Shown here: positions 1 to 11,049 of the stretch, piece after piece
Layout of the letters: every line of letters begins with the position of its first letter
Position numbering within the stretch: position 1 is the stretch's first letter
Source: Ascaphus truei
Lineage: Eukaryota; Chordata; Amphibia; Anura; Ascaphidae
Assembly: GCA_036426205.1 (NCBI GenBank)
Contig: CM071571.1
Location: 111,184,559 to 111,248,558, forward strand
Reading direction: 5' to 3'
DNA: 64,000 nucleotides
The notes under the pieces: model-generated
What the model was told of the DNA's origin: nothing
Seen by the model: the letters and a program-made list of their open reading frames with translations, nothing else
Databases searched by the model: none
Position numbers and translations under genes: made by a program

Positions 1-1030
1 TTTATTACAGGTTTCAGTGCATATCAAAACAGGTAAGGGTGTTATAGGGTGTTCCTTTTACTAGCTGCTCTTCTCATCCTTAACCTAATTTTGCCTTCCC
101 AGCAAAAGCCTGCTGGTATTATTGATGCATATTTCAAACGTGCCTGAGCAGGGGACCTGAGACATTTCACTTTGCACATACTGCCCCAGGCCATAGATTC
201 GCCTCCTTACTTCGACAGCACGTTTTTTTTTCTCTTCTTCTCTCTCCTAAAGAATGTACAGGCGCTCACCTCAAGCTATTTATACGGAGAGCTTAGGAAA
301 GGAAAAAAAGGAACACTGTTGGACATGATGTGTATGGGGTCTGTGTATCAAGCAGACAAGATTATCACCATGCAAGTGTGTCGGTAATTTACTATGCTGT
401 CCATTAACACCTGCATCAGATGTAAGAACCTTTTTTTTAACTCTGTATGTTAGATATACTTTACACAAGTGTTTTACAGTAGAAGCACAGATTTGCTCCT
501 AGTTTGATTGAAGTATAAGAAGTGGCGAAAACTGAAGGCAAAATGCTAATATTATACATATCATTATCATATGTGCTTCAAGCAACTCTTTATCATTAGA
601 GCCTGGTGTTATTATACATATAGTAGCAGCTCCTAGAGTGGACATAGTTACTAACAATGTCGCTTCCCTGTACAAGCAGAAATACAAACAGAATTGAATG
701 CACTTTCATATATTGATATATATTTCTACTTACTGTTTTATCAACAAAACAATGAGCCTGAAACATGATTTTAAAAAACCCACGTTAGTTGGGTGTAACT
801 CTTCCACAGAAGGTAATAAACGTATTAAGAATAGTGGAGAAGTACCAACCAAAAGACTTAAAGCAAAGTAAAAAAAACAAATGTTCCACCGACACATGAA
901 GTAAACATACAATACACGTCAAATAATATTTTGGAGGCTTCCTAAAAGTGGCAAAAAAACTAAATTGTTGTTCCTAATAGTGTCAGCCTCTGAGAACGGC
1001 TCAATATTTCTGAACAATCACTCAAACGAA
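1..1030. other. No gene recognised, AT-rich
   Basis: No repeat family or coding segment is recognised. Bases 11-32 are a 22-base segment between an AG acceptor-like and a GTAAGG donor-like sequence. It is too short to call as an exon. Confidence 0.4.
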
Positions 1031-1033
1031 ATA

Positions 1034-1247
1034 CAGCTCAACCCCGTTATAACGCGATCCGTTACAACGCGAATCCGCTTATAACGCGATGCAAGCTTGG
1101 CTCCCAATTTTCGTATGTATGAATACTTTACAACACGATTATTGGCATACAATTGCATACAATTGTACATTATTTCTAACGCGATCTACTTATAACGCAA
1201 TGTGATTCTTTGGACCCCAAGCACAGCGCTATAAGGGGGTTGAGCTG
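1034..1247. mobile_element. 214-bp MITE with TA target duplication
   Basis: The ends are inverted copies starting CAGCTCAACCCC, flanked by TA at 1032-1033 and 1248-1249. The interior repeats a TTATAACGCG-like motif. A TA duplication with short inverted ends fits a non-autonomous Tc1/mariner or pogo-type element. No transposase is present. Confidence 0.75.
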
Positions 1248-1363
1248 TAATTTTCTCAAATAGGTACCATTTTCTAATGAACCCGTAACAAACGTGATAT
1301 GTGTTCTATAGCATGTCTTGTTACATTGTGTCTAGTGAAAAGCTATTAAACATACTGTGTTTG

Positions 1364-1368
<5 letters not shown>

Positions 1369-1399
<31 letters not shown>

Positions 1400-1530
1400 A
1401 GCACAATAACAGAAGGCTACTCGCATAGTAGCCCTCTGTGAGGGAATTTGTACGGTACACAGCTTGGGGTTAATCTGACAATAGAGGTGGGGATCTACGC
1501 TCCCTGAAATCTTCCCTAAAACTACTATTG
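1369..1530 (-). mobile_element. A-run plus inverted PLE pseudo-LTR fragment
   Basis: After an A-run of about 30 bases, 1398-1490 is an approximate reverse complement of 8455-8550: shared blocks around the AGAAGGCTA and AAGCTGTGTAC motifs in opposite orientation. It lies 5' of the PLE reading frames at 1780-4964, so it is best explained as the inverted 5' pseudo-LTR copy typical of PLEs. Confidence 0.5.
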
Positions 1531-1779
1531 AGGACCACAAAGCAAGGTTCAGTGAATGTTGAGCAGCATTGTACTGGTTGTTGTATCTTTTTTACTCTTA
1601 TAGTATTTATTGCAATCTGTTATTGATATTTTAGCCATATTCCTTATGGTAACTAGTACGTCCACCACTGGGTTTACACTGTCACAGGAGTGCCGGGTGA
1701 ATATCTGTTCTATCTATACGCTTTTTCCTATCACCATTGGCGGTACGTGTGTGTAACATAGAGTTGAGGATGGAGGCAG

Positions 1780-2520
1780 TACTGTACAAGAGAGTGGATC
1801 CCAAAGTGTTTTTACCAAAAGGCTTATTAGAAGCAGGGATATCAATGATCTGCTGTCGAAAACTGAGAAACCTAAGTTAGAGGAGGAGGATATCCTTCTA
1901 GGCGAATTTCACAAATTAGAAAAACTGTTGGTCAAAGAGACAAAAAATGGTGGGATATAATTTTCCGAGAAAAATACCTACTGTAGCTGTGGGGAGACTC
2001 ACAAGAGGTCGCAGACTGTTTAAAAAGCTTACCTTTGACTTTGATAATGAGCAATTCAGCACAGCCTGGGACAGAATCCTTGATAATTGCTCTTTTGAGC
2101 TAATGCGCCTAATTACGACTCATCATAGGAAAAGTCTCGGAATTATTGATGAAGAGGTTAACACCATTAAAGAGGTCATAGAGCTCTTGGAACATACATT
2201 AGGTTTTAAAAAGATTGACAAGGTATTGCAGGAGAATCTGGACAAATTAGAGATAGAGATAATGGAAGTTAAGAAGAAAAAGTTTGATAGGGATGAGCAG
2301 GATTATACCAAAGGCCAATATAGGAATTGGAACCAGAGTAAAAGTGACAAGAAAGAGAGTACAATAACAGAACAATGAAAAGTTTATGAGCAGGTCAGAG
2401 AAAAACAGAATGACATACCTAGATATCGGGAAAGGAGGCCTCAATATACCCAGCAAACTAGGTTTTACAATAAACCAGAAGAACAGAACAGGAATATGAG
2501 TGATAAGTTCACACTAAGAG
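1780..2520 (+). pseudogene. Decayed PLE, N-terminal region
   Basis: Translation gives a PLE-like N-terminal domain. A segment ending HKLEKLLVKETK (about 1908-1945) is followed after frame changes by 1947-2378, which holds LTFDFDNEQFSTAWDRIL, a lysine-rich helix and KFDRDEQDYTKGQYRNW. The same order occurs in the longer frame at 58535-59392 (KLEKLL, WWDIT, IPRGLR, KFERDRIDYTKSQ), so the two are homologous. The WWD-to-IPRGLR part is frameshifted here (near 1950-2010). A pseudo-LTR-like insert begins near 2527 and separates it from the rest of the element at 3439. Non-functional as it stands. Confidence 0.7.
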
Positions 2521-2526
2521 AGTAAC

Positions 2527-3430
2527 TGTTACTGAAGGCAATGCCCAGCGCTCTGCTGCATATACACAGGGATAAGCAGCACCTCTGGCTGGTATAAATA
2601 GGGATAGGGTGAGCAGCTCCAACACATGCCCCAGACGAAGCCGACAGGCGAAACTAGTAGGATGAGGACATGGCTGTGGAGCCCGTGTGAATAGTTCCCT
2701 GGAGGACTTGCAATCATCAGTGCCGGTAGACTGTGACTTTACTACGAAATCTCAAGAAAGACGTGAGTTGAAACCTCACGTGACACGCAAGTGATCCGGG
2801 TACACGGAGGCACCGGCAGAGGACGACGCGGGACGTCGTTTGTAATCGCTAAGGACCTCAGTGTGTTGGAGCAATCCTGTGTATGTCGAGAGATCTGGAA
2901 AGAAGAACGCAGGACGTTCTCTTGAAGTTAAGGAGAGCAGCAGGATACGGTTGGCGTGTGCACTGTTACCCCGGCGGACATATCTTTTATTTGTTTTTTT
3001 TAGTTCAATAAATTGTTTGTATTTTTGTACACTCTTCTCTTTCCTTCTCTAAAATGTTCTCTGGGAGCCCAGATTAGCCTATTTGGTCCAGTGTAAAGAA
3101 GAGTCTTTTCTGGTTGAGCCCAGTGGCTGTATTTCTGATGGGGAGCCAGCTGAATCTGACTGAGTGAACTTCATCTAACAAGTGAAACAGATAACATCAT
3201 ACAATTTTGCCTGTATTCATCTGTTGTCTTGTAAGTGCAGTCATTTACAGCAGGACGTTGTCTTATTATCACACACAGTACACTATATTCTGTTTTTTCT
3301 ATCTCTCCTGTGCGCTTTAGGTTCCTTTTTCTACACACTATTGACATTCTCTCTGGGTGAAAGGTTGGGCTAGCTGCAGGGAGAAATAGATTTATCTATT
3401 CATCTATTTAACTATGTATTTTGTTACTAT
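2527..3430 (+). mobile_element. Pseudo-LTR-like insert with hammerhead relic
   Basis: This GC-richer segment interrupts the PLE frame between the N-terminal part and the RT part. It contains a hammerhead-like core at 2632-2653 and an AATAAA-like tract near 3005. Its boundaries are approximate. It resembles the PLE pseudo-LTRs elsewhere in the window. Confidence 0.45.
2624..2668 (+). ncRNA. Hammerhead-like relic
   Basis: The core reads CAGACGA at 2632-2638 where CUGANGA is needed (U4 changed to A). A GCC/GGC stem II follows, then GAAAC at 2650-2654, and a minimal stem III (AC pairing with GU) before a UA cleavage site at 2658-2659. Stem I pairing is poor. Probably inactive. Confidence 0.4.
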
Positions 3431-3438
3431 AGGTAGTT

Positions 3439-4964
3439 GTGTTCATCTTTGTAAGAGTTGATTTTTTGGCGCAGTTCTGTTCTTTTCCTACTGTTGGGCC
3501 TAGCAGCTTTGAACTTTTCATTGAAGCTAATAGATACCTTAGAAAACTGACACTAAAATTATTTTTTATACAGAGAAATGCGCCAGTAACCCCTGGGAAT
3601 ACAATGGCCCGAGAGGGTACTGAACTAACGGTGTCCAGTGAAGAAAGCAAGCAGTTTACAAATACCAAACTTAAAGAAAGATCCTCGTTTTACCCTAGCT
3701 TCTGCAAAGGGAATTATTTACAGACATTTTATAATCTTTTATTAAAAGGGTTTGAGGATATCACCAAGGAGAAAAACAAACCATTAAATAACAATCTCAA
3801 CGAGGCTGAGAGATTGACTCTTAAACAACTAGGAGAAGATAGGGAGCTGACAATTAAACAGGCGGACAAAGTTAGCGGCGTCGTAGTCATGGATACTTGC
3901 CATTACAAAAAGAAGCAAATGGGATACTAAATGATGTAAACACTTATGAGAAACTGTGGAAAGACCCGACTAGTGCATTTATGGAAGAACTTCATGTTCT
4001 ATTATCAAAAGGGAGATCCTATGGGATTCTCTCAGAGGAGGAGCTTGGGTATCTTTGGAGAAGTAAACCTGTTTTACTTTCTTCCAAAGATACATAAGAC
4101 CCTTAAGGAACCACCGGGAAGGCCGATCACGAAGAATGAGGTTTACAAAGAACAGGCCGAGATCCTAAAATCAAGATTCCTAGAGAGGAACTACAATCCA
4201 GTAGGTATTGAGCAGGCCATCAAGAAAATGGAAAGTATTGAAAGGGACACTCTCCTTGTCTAAAAAACAGACAGGGAGACTGAACCGGATTTTCAAACGG
4301 CCTTTACAACAAGGTTTAATAGAAAGGCAAACGAGATAAAAGGTGTTATAAATAAATACTGGTACATTCTGAGGGAAGACCCAGTTTTGGGAAGTGAGAT
4401 GGAGGACAGACCTAGAGTTATTTTTAAGAAAGCGCCAAACCTAAAGGGTATAATAGCACCAAGTATCCACAAAGAGAATAAAGTCAAAGATGGATGGCTC
4501 ATCAAAACAGTTGGCTTTTATAAATGCATTACTGTATGTGCAAAGCATGCTTGTTTGCCTCGGAGGAGAAAATACATTTAAAATCAAACTGCACAGGGGA
4601 ATGTTTCAAAATTAAACAGTTTGCAAATTGCAAGACAAGTTATGTCATTTATGCTCTGGAGTGCCCTTGCGGCCTGCAATATGTTGGCAAAACATGCGGG
4701 CCGCTATGGGTCCGCATATCAGAGCATATTGGCATTATCAGAACAAAGATGCAGACACACAGTGTACCTAAACACTTCTCTGAAGTGCATAATGCAAATC
4801 CAGTTGGACTTAAATATAGAGTCATCGAATGGATAGAACGACACTGGAGAGGATGGGACAGAGGACGGAGACTCATCCAAAGAGGAAGTTATTGGAACTT
4901 TAAATTGAAGACTCTAGTCCCAGGTGGTTTAAATATAGATATTGACATCACTGCCTTCCTCTGA
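3439..4964 (+). pseudogene. Decayed PLE: RT thumb and GIY-YIG, palm deleted
   Basis: Four frame-shifted segments carry PLE sequence. 3439-3930 contains FELFIEANRYLRKLTL and IKQADKVSGVVVM, homologous to the RT N-terminus at 59525-60385. 3946-4263 has FYFLPKIHKTLKEPPGRPI, the motif just before the RT palm, but passes directly into post-palm sequence (EILKSRFLERNY), so catalytic motifs A to C are missing through an internal deletion. 4387-4580 contains the linker with RPRVIFKKAPNLK. 4524-4964 encodes the GIY-YIG nuclease: YVIYALECPCGLQYVGKT, a downstream arginine, EH and a terminal RGSYWNFKLKTL region. It cannot encode a working RT. Confidence 0.8.
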
Positions 4965-5072
4965 GTTTTGTCACGTTTTTTTGAAGTGATAAACTTATCC
5001 ATTTCCCCTCATTAATCCATCCGGTATAGGGCGTCTCCCCTTTTTTATTCTCCCCACGCTTCCTCCATCTCA

Positions 5073-6231
5073 TTGGATGTTCTCTTACACCTCCACCAAT
5101 TATCTATATTTTTACTATTTGTTATTGCACCTGCCCTGCTTCTGTATATACTTTACTAATTGGAGCTTTTTTGTTCCCTTAGAATTCAGCGGCAGGACTT
5201 GATGTTATTGCCATATTGTATATTGATGTCTCACTCTATTTCTGTTTTACCATTATGGTGTTCATTGTTATGACATAACATTGACAGTGTGTTAGTTGTA
5301 GGGAATAGCCTGCAGATTTGATTTTTTTGTGGTATTAAAGTGTTTTTAACTGTTTATAAGCTTAGCATATAGTAAATATGACATTAGACTATGAGGTTTT
5401 GTTGGAAATCTTTATATTGAGGTATATGGTGCATATCGTTGGATGTTCTCTCATGCCTCCTTCAACATTTCCACCATTTGTTATTGCATCTGTCCTGCTT
5501 CCGTACATACCATATTGATTGGTGCTTTTGTGTCCCCTTAGGCTGGGGCCATAGAGGGGTGAGCAGTTCGGAGCCGCGCTGACGCTGAGGCTCGCCTGCT
5601 GAAATCTGCACGATTTCATGCCCATGCAGGCGAGCCAGCGGGCGCGATCGGAGGCGAGGGGAGACTGAGGGAGGCGGGGCAGTGACGTTGCTGGGCCAAT
5701 CGCCCGTGCCGCACCAACGTCACGGCGCCGACGTCACGGCGCCGTGACGTTGCTCTGCGCTGATTGGATGTTTTCAGTCGATTGCGCTTTGAAAAACAGC
5801 TTGGCTGTCGGCTGAAAAATCCAGCGCCTCCGCACGCCTGCGGACGCTCGCATGAGCCCCCTCTCAAGGCATCCTCATTGAGGATGCAGGGGCCTTTCCA
5901 GCGCTGAGCGTCCGCGGAACGGCTTTCAGCGCGGCCTGTCCCTTCTATGGAAACTTTCGGCTTTTTTAAGAAGTTCAGATTGTTAAGACTTGATGCTATT
6001 GACATATTTTATATTGGTGTTTTGCAAATTTTCTGATCTATTAGTATTGTGTATTCATTGTCATGTTATAACATTGACAGTGTTTTAGCTGTAGGGAATA
6101 GCCTGTAGATTTTATTATCAGCATTTTCATGTATGTTTCTATATATTTTTGTGGTATTAAAATGTGTGTAACTGTGTATTAGCGTAGAATATAGTGAACA
6201 TGGTAATACACCATGAGGTTATGCTAGTAGC
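5073..6231 (+). repeat. 366-bp tandem duplication in the PLE 3' region
   Basis: The motif TTGGATGTTCTC starts at 5073 and again at 5439 (period 366). The blocks that follow (ACTTGATG, ACATAACATTGACAGTG, GGGAATAGCCTG, ATGAGGTT) recur in the same order. The second unit is split by a GC-rich MITE (5541-5965). A third unit seems to begin near 6220 and continue after the hAT element, at about 8183. Confidence 0.75.
5541..5965. mobile_element. GC-rich MITE in the second tandem unit
   Basis: Comparison with the first unit shows an insert between CCTTAG and AAGTTCAG. It is GC-rich, carries CCATAGA near both ends in inverted orientation, and contains complementary CGGCGCCGTGACGT-type stretches near 5720-5755. 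There is no coding capacity. Superfamily not assigned. Confidence 0.55.
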
Positions 6232-6239
6232 CTCTATCA

Positions 6240-8176
6240 CAGGCCTGCACAACTCGTAAAGTGCGAAAGGCCGAACTGCTCCAAGGAAAAAAAAATTGGG
6301 CCGCACGGGTAAAATCATCATCATCATCGTTCGTGTCTCCTCCAGCACCTCTTCATCATCATCCTCAACCTCCCACCCTCCTCCAACCCGGCACCTTCTC
6401 ATCACTCTCCGTCCCCCCTGCACCTCACCTCACTCTCCCCCCCTGCACCTCCCATCACTCTCCCCCCCCCCTGCACCTCCCATCGCTCTCCCCCCCTGCA
6501 CCTCATTCCCCTCCCCCAAGTCAGCATCCCCCCACCCAAGTCAGCATTCAGCATCCCCCAAGTCAGCACCCCCCCAAGTCCAGCATCCCCAGCATTCACC
6601 ACCCCCAAGTCAAGGCACCCCCCCCCAAGTCACATCCAGCATCCCTCAAGTCAGCAAATCCAGCATCCCCCCCCCCCAAGTCAGCATCATCCACATCCCC
6701 CCCAAGTCAGCATCCAGCAAAGCCCCCCAAGTCAGCACCCCCCAAGTCTTCAGCATCCAGCATCCCCCAATTCAGCAATCCCCCCCCACCGTCCCAGCAT
6801 CCAACATCCCCCCCCCTGTCAAGCCATCCAGCATCCCCCCCAAGTCCCAGCATCCAGCATCCCCCAAGTCAGCATCCCCCCCCCCAACAATCAGGCATCC
6901 TCCCCCCCCCCCAGTTCCAGCATCCCCCCCCCCCCCAAGTCAGCAACCCCCCCCAATAGTCCAGCAAAACCCCCCCAAATCACCAGCATCCCCCCCCAAA
7001 AGTTCTCCAGCATCCCCCTCCCCAAGATCCCCCCCACAAGTCCCAGCATCCAAGCATCCCCCCCCCAAGTCCAGCATCCCCCCTCCCAATTCCCACATCC
7101 AAAAAGATCCCCCCCAAGTCAGCCGCAACAATCCCCCCAAGTCACAATCCCCGCCAATCCCCCCACAAGTCAGCATCTCCCCCCCCCAATCAGCCACTAG
7201 GATCCCCCCCCCAAGTCCAGGCATCCTCCCCCCAAGTCCCGGCCCAGCATCCCCCCCCAAGTCAGCATCCAGCACCCCTCCCAAGTTCAGCAATCCCCCC
7301 CAGTCCCCCCACGCACATCCAGAATCCCCCAAGTCCAAGCAAATTCCCCCCCAAGTCCCAGCTCCCCCCCTCCCCCAAGTCAGCATCCCCAGCAACCCCC
7401 CCTCCAGCAACCCCCCCCCCCCCAATCAAGCTCCATCACCCCGCCCCCCATCACTCCACATCCCCGCACCCCCCCCCATTCAGCATCCAGCACGCCCCCC
7501 CCCCCCCCCAACCCGCCACACTTCCCGATCAACATCTCCATCATCCCCCCAGGTCAGAAACCCGCAGCCCCTCACAAACCAAGTTCAGCATCCCGCAGCC
7601 CCCCCCCCCCAAGTCAGCATCCGCATCCCCCCCCAACGGCAGTCCTCCGCATCCCCCCCCCCAAGTCAGCATTCCGCAGCCCCCCCCCCCAAGATCCAGC
7701 ATCCCACCAGCCCCCCGCATGAATGACCCCCCCCATGCTACCAGATTGATGTGGGGCTTGTAGCAGAGAGGTGGCTGTCGGCGGCAACAGATTCATTGGT
7801 CCGGTGGCGGCAACAGAAGAAGAGGAGGTGGGGTGGATGGCGGCGATGGCAGCAAACTAAAACTCATTTAAAATTGTGATCGAGGTGAGCAAGCAGGGGG
7901 AAGTGCACTCTAGTAACAAGACCCGGAAGTTCGGGGGCGCGCTCGGCTACACTGCTTGGGGCGTTGTTTCCCCTGCTGGGGAAGCCGGGAAGGGGGATTA
8001 GGGGAAGCGCGCGCATTTTGCTGGTGCGCGCATCCTAGAGGGCACGCCACAGACACAGAATGTGGCCGCGAGAGTTTACCAGGGAAAGGGGGGAAGGGGG
8101 GGGTTGAAGGGTGGAAGTGGGGGCGTGAAGGGGGCCGTCCGGGTGTTCCCCGGGGGCTGTATGTTGTGCAGCCCTG
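6240..8176. mobile_element. Non-autonomous hAT element, 1.94 kb
   Basis: The ends are inverted (CAGGCCTGCACAAC left; the right end complement reads CAGGGCTGCACAAC). They are flanked by a perfect 8-bp target duplication CTCTATCA at 6232-6239 and 8177-8184, which is diagnostic of hAT. No transposase is present. Most of the interior is a C-rich minisatellite, so the long proline/serine reading frames there are artefacts. It sits inside the PLE 3' tandem region. Confidence 0.9.
6400..7735. repeat. C-rich minisatellite inside the hAT element
   Basis: Irregular repeats of a C-run followed by AAGTCAGCATC, with units of about 15-30 bp and C-runs of 5 to 14. The strand bias is extreme: almost no G for about 1.3 kb. 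All six frames lack real protein character. Confidence 0.9.
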
Positions 8177-8219
8177 CTCTATCATGAGGGATATGGTGTA
8201 TTTTGCGCTCAGTTCGGAT

Positions 8220-8720
8220 TGGCTACAGGACAGTACTTAAGGAATCAAGCCCAACATCACGCAATCAAGGACTCCTGACGAAGCAACTCTGCGAAATGCG
8301 TAGAGTACCTGATTGCGAGCGATCCAGTGAGGAGTCCCCGAGGGTGTGGACTCCGACTACGTGATGTGTGGAACTTGGAAGTGCCGGCTACGGAGCCTTC
8401 GGAAGGAGCTGACGGCTCACCACCTCAGGTGCAGAAGCCTGCTTACCCGCGGGATCCCCACCTCTATTGCCTGATTAACTCCAAGCTGTGTACCGCTGTG
8501 TACTAATATGTGAATAGCCTTCTGTTATGGTGCTTATTTTTAATATATAAGTGACTTTCTATACCATTGTGTCCATTTGCCTTTGTTTCACAAGGTTTGA
8601 ATACATACTGTATGGGACAAGAGTTGGATTTAACACCTTGAAGCCCAGTTCCAAGTGAGATCCAGTGTGTGAGATTCCCCCTGGGGTCACGGGCCTGGCG
8701 TATTTTTATTTATGTGAGTG
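8220..8720 (+). mobile_element. PLE pseudo-LTR (3' copy)
   Basis: It follows the third tandem unit and contains a hammerhead-like motif. A stretch around 8455-8550 is the inverse of the sequence at 1398-1490. This looks like the 3' pseudo-LTR of the PLE whose frames lie at 1780-4964. Confidence 0.55.
8262..8315 (+). ncRNA. Hammerhead-like ribozyme motif, long stem I
   Basis: CUGACGA (8275-8281, matching CUGANGA) is followed by a GCA/UGC stem II, GAAA at 8293-8296, a short stem III with U16.1, and A17 at 8302. Stem I is unusually long: 8262-8274 pairs with 8303-8315 through about 12 base pairs with bulged adenines. One extra A lies between the core and stem II, which may lower activity. Confidence 0.6.
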
Positions 8721-9249
8721 CATAGCCTTTTTCCATATGCTGAAGAAAACAGACCGCATTGCACCACTTTCTGTTCTTGTCTTTTATTCTATTTTATGCA
8801 CCTACCAGTTATCTACGCTCCCGGAAATCTTGTCCTAGTATCACGTGCAATAGAACTATTAGTGATGTAAAAAAATATATAATCTTTAATTGAGATAATA
8901 GTAAAAATAAAAGTTATAATATAACAGTATAGTGGGAATAATAACCAGTCCCTAACAGAGAAACAAACAATTGAGTAGGACAACGAATAGTTAAAAGATC
9001 CAGTAATACAGGGACACAACAGTTTAAACATGTCCTACAGGCATACACTCTAATTGATTCTTTGACTATCTGTTTCACCATAATGGCTTAATCATAGAGG
9101 TTAGGCCAACAATATTACCCCCAAATACAGATGTACCAGGGAAATATACATGCCCGGTTCAACCAATCGCTCAGTGTGTAAAGAGATGCAGTCTTAGAAA
9201 CTGCAAAAAGTTTTTTATTTATACCTTTAACTGGCTCACTTTCTCCTGT

Positions 9250-9425
9250 GGCAGCATCTCCCCCTGCTTGCTCCCATAAAAATGTCTCCATGACGTCAAA
9301 TGGTATCGCATTGCGTTGACAATGGGACATCACAGCGCCATGAGACATCCCGTTGTCATGGCAGCGCGACGCCATTTGACGTGTCAGAGCCATTTTGCCG
9401 GGGGAGATGCCGTCTGAGAAGTCAT
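9250..9425. mobile_element. Hairpin MITE-like palindrome
   Basis: GCATCTCCCC near 9258 and GGGGAGATGC near 9400 are inverted, and internal blocks (ACGTCAAATGG against CCATTTGACGT) pair around a centre near 9335. No target duplication was identified. It abuts the inverted-dimer element. Confidence 0.45.
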
Positions 9426-10168
9426 TGAAGAAGTCCACTTGTAAGTAAAATAATAGGTGTGTACTCAGCGCTGGTGCAATGACAATAATGGATATTAAAA
9501 ACCTTTGATAAAGAGTCCAATAGGTAGTCCCTGGGAGCTTGCCTTTAAAAGATGTTTCTGGTATCATTCGACCAGAGATGGGTGAAGTGCTGGAAAGAAT
9601 CTTTTCTGGCCTGCTGGTGAGTAGAGATGAGGGATTTATAATTTCTTCTGATGAACAATGACCTCAGGAAAAGGAGAAAAAGAAAAAGACAAGACATGCA
9701 GGGGACCTGCAATAGTGTATTCCCCAAGGGATAACCGGATGTTTACAAAGAAGGAGCAATTTATTATTAAAAATATCGTGGTTTAAAACCCATGGATAAC
9801 AATTATATAAAACATTTAATAACATACATTGATTATAAAAAAATTGATGAACTGGTGCCTAGGCACTTATCCCCACTTTAATAGTTAGGAACAATGTCCA
9901 GCAGTCCTGTTCTTGCTCCGCCTGATCTAAATTTGGAAACCTACTCACCACAGGTAAGTAGTATAAAAGCAATGTATAAGCACTTGGTGCTGGTGGTCTT
10001 GGCCTCTGATGTCGCCATCCGCGCCTTGTGAATGTTCGCATCTGCTGCCGGGGATCTGTTTCTTGTGTTCTGTGAGCCGCTGCTTCCTGGAATACACCCG
10101 ATCTCCCCTCGGCGTGATGAGTCACCGTATTGGTCCTTGGCTACGGTGGCCTCAGCGGTACCACCCAG

Positions 10169-10220
10169 ACCTTCCTACGCGTTTCAGAAGTACGAATGGC
10201 GTCTCTCTTCGTCAGGGATA
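10169..10220 (-). ncRNA. Hammerhead-like motif, left arm
   Basis: On the - strand: CUGACGA (10209-10215), a long stem II, GAAAC (10181-10185), then GCGUA before the cleavage position. It is the mirror copy of the right-arm motif, with one substitution next to the GAAA box. Confidence 0.5.
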
Positions 10221-10403
10221 AGTGCTGCTGTTTGAATTGCAGGCACAAGATAGATTGTAAAGTTGTTTGTTTGTTCAGAGTCCAGATCTTCCCAATTCTT
10301 CACCTCCAAATTGGAAATTGGAAGGTTGAAGATTGGAGGAAGATCTGGACTCTGAACAACAACTTTACAACTATCTTGTGCCTGCAATTCAAACAGCAGC
10401 ACT

Positions 10404-10455
10404 TATCCCTGACGAAGAGAGACGCCATTCGTACTTTCGAAACGCGTAGGAAGGT
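10404..10455 (+). ncRNA. Hammerhead-like motif, right arm
   Basis: CUGACGA at 10409-10415, then a stem II of about 8 base pairs with a bulge (GAGAGACG with CGUACUUUC). GAAA follows at 10439-10442, then CGCGU and A17 at 10448. Stem I is short (UCC with GGA). The stem III sequence ACGCGU is self-complementary. Confidence 0.55.
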
Positions 10456-11049
10456 CTGGTGGTACCGCTGAGCCACCGTAGCCAAGGACCAATACAGGTG
10501 ACGTCATCACGCCGAGGAGATCGGGTGTATTCCAGGAAGCAGCGCTCACAGGAACACAGAAACAGATCCCCGGCAGCAGATGCGAACATATCACAAGGCG
10601 GATGGCGACATCAGAGGCCAAGACCACCAGCACCAAGTGCTTATACATTGCTTTTATACTACTTACCTGTGGTGAGTAGGTTTCCAATTTTAGATCAGGC
10701 GGAGCAAAGAACAGGACTGCTGGACATTGTTCCTAACTATTAAAGTGTGGATAGTGCCTAGGCACCAGTTCATCAATTTTTTTATAATCAATGTATGTTA
10801 TTAAATGTTTATTAATTGTTATCCATGGTTTTTAACCATGATATTTTAATAATAAATTGCTCCTTCTTTGTAAACATCCGGTTATCCCTTGGGTAATACA
10901 CTATTGCAGGTCCCCTGCATGTCTTGTCTTTTTCTTTCTCCTTTTCCTGAGGTCATTGTTCATCAGAAGAAATTATAAATCCACTCATCTCTACCTCACC
11001 TCAGCGCCAGAAAAGATTTCTTTCCAGCCTTCATTGAAGAAGTCCACAA

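Larger units (their letters stand above)
9437..11030. mobile_element. Inverted dimer of a hammerhead-bearing pseudo-LTR
   Basis: Two arms of about 720 bp, roughly 9585-10308 and 10312-11030, are near-complete reverse complements meeting at a short centre near 10310. Matching landmarks include GCCTAGGCAC, CAGCAGTCCTG, CTGCTGCCGGGGATC and CCGGTTATCCC with their complements. The sequence TCATTGAAGAAGTCCAC lies in the same orientation just outside both ends (9420-9436 and 11032-11048), which looks like a 17-bp target duplication. Each arm has one hammerhead-like motif reading outward. The arrangement fits head-to-head PLE pseudo-LTRs or a mobilised non-autonomous dimer. Confidence 0.7.

Noticed and set aside
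6261..7726. Long proline/serine-rich frames of 232 and 476 codons
   Set aside because: They come from the C-run minisatellite in a hAT element. Several overlapping frames are open at once because the + strand has almost no G or T.
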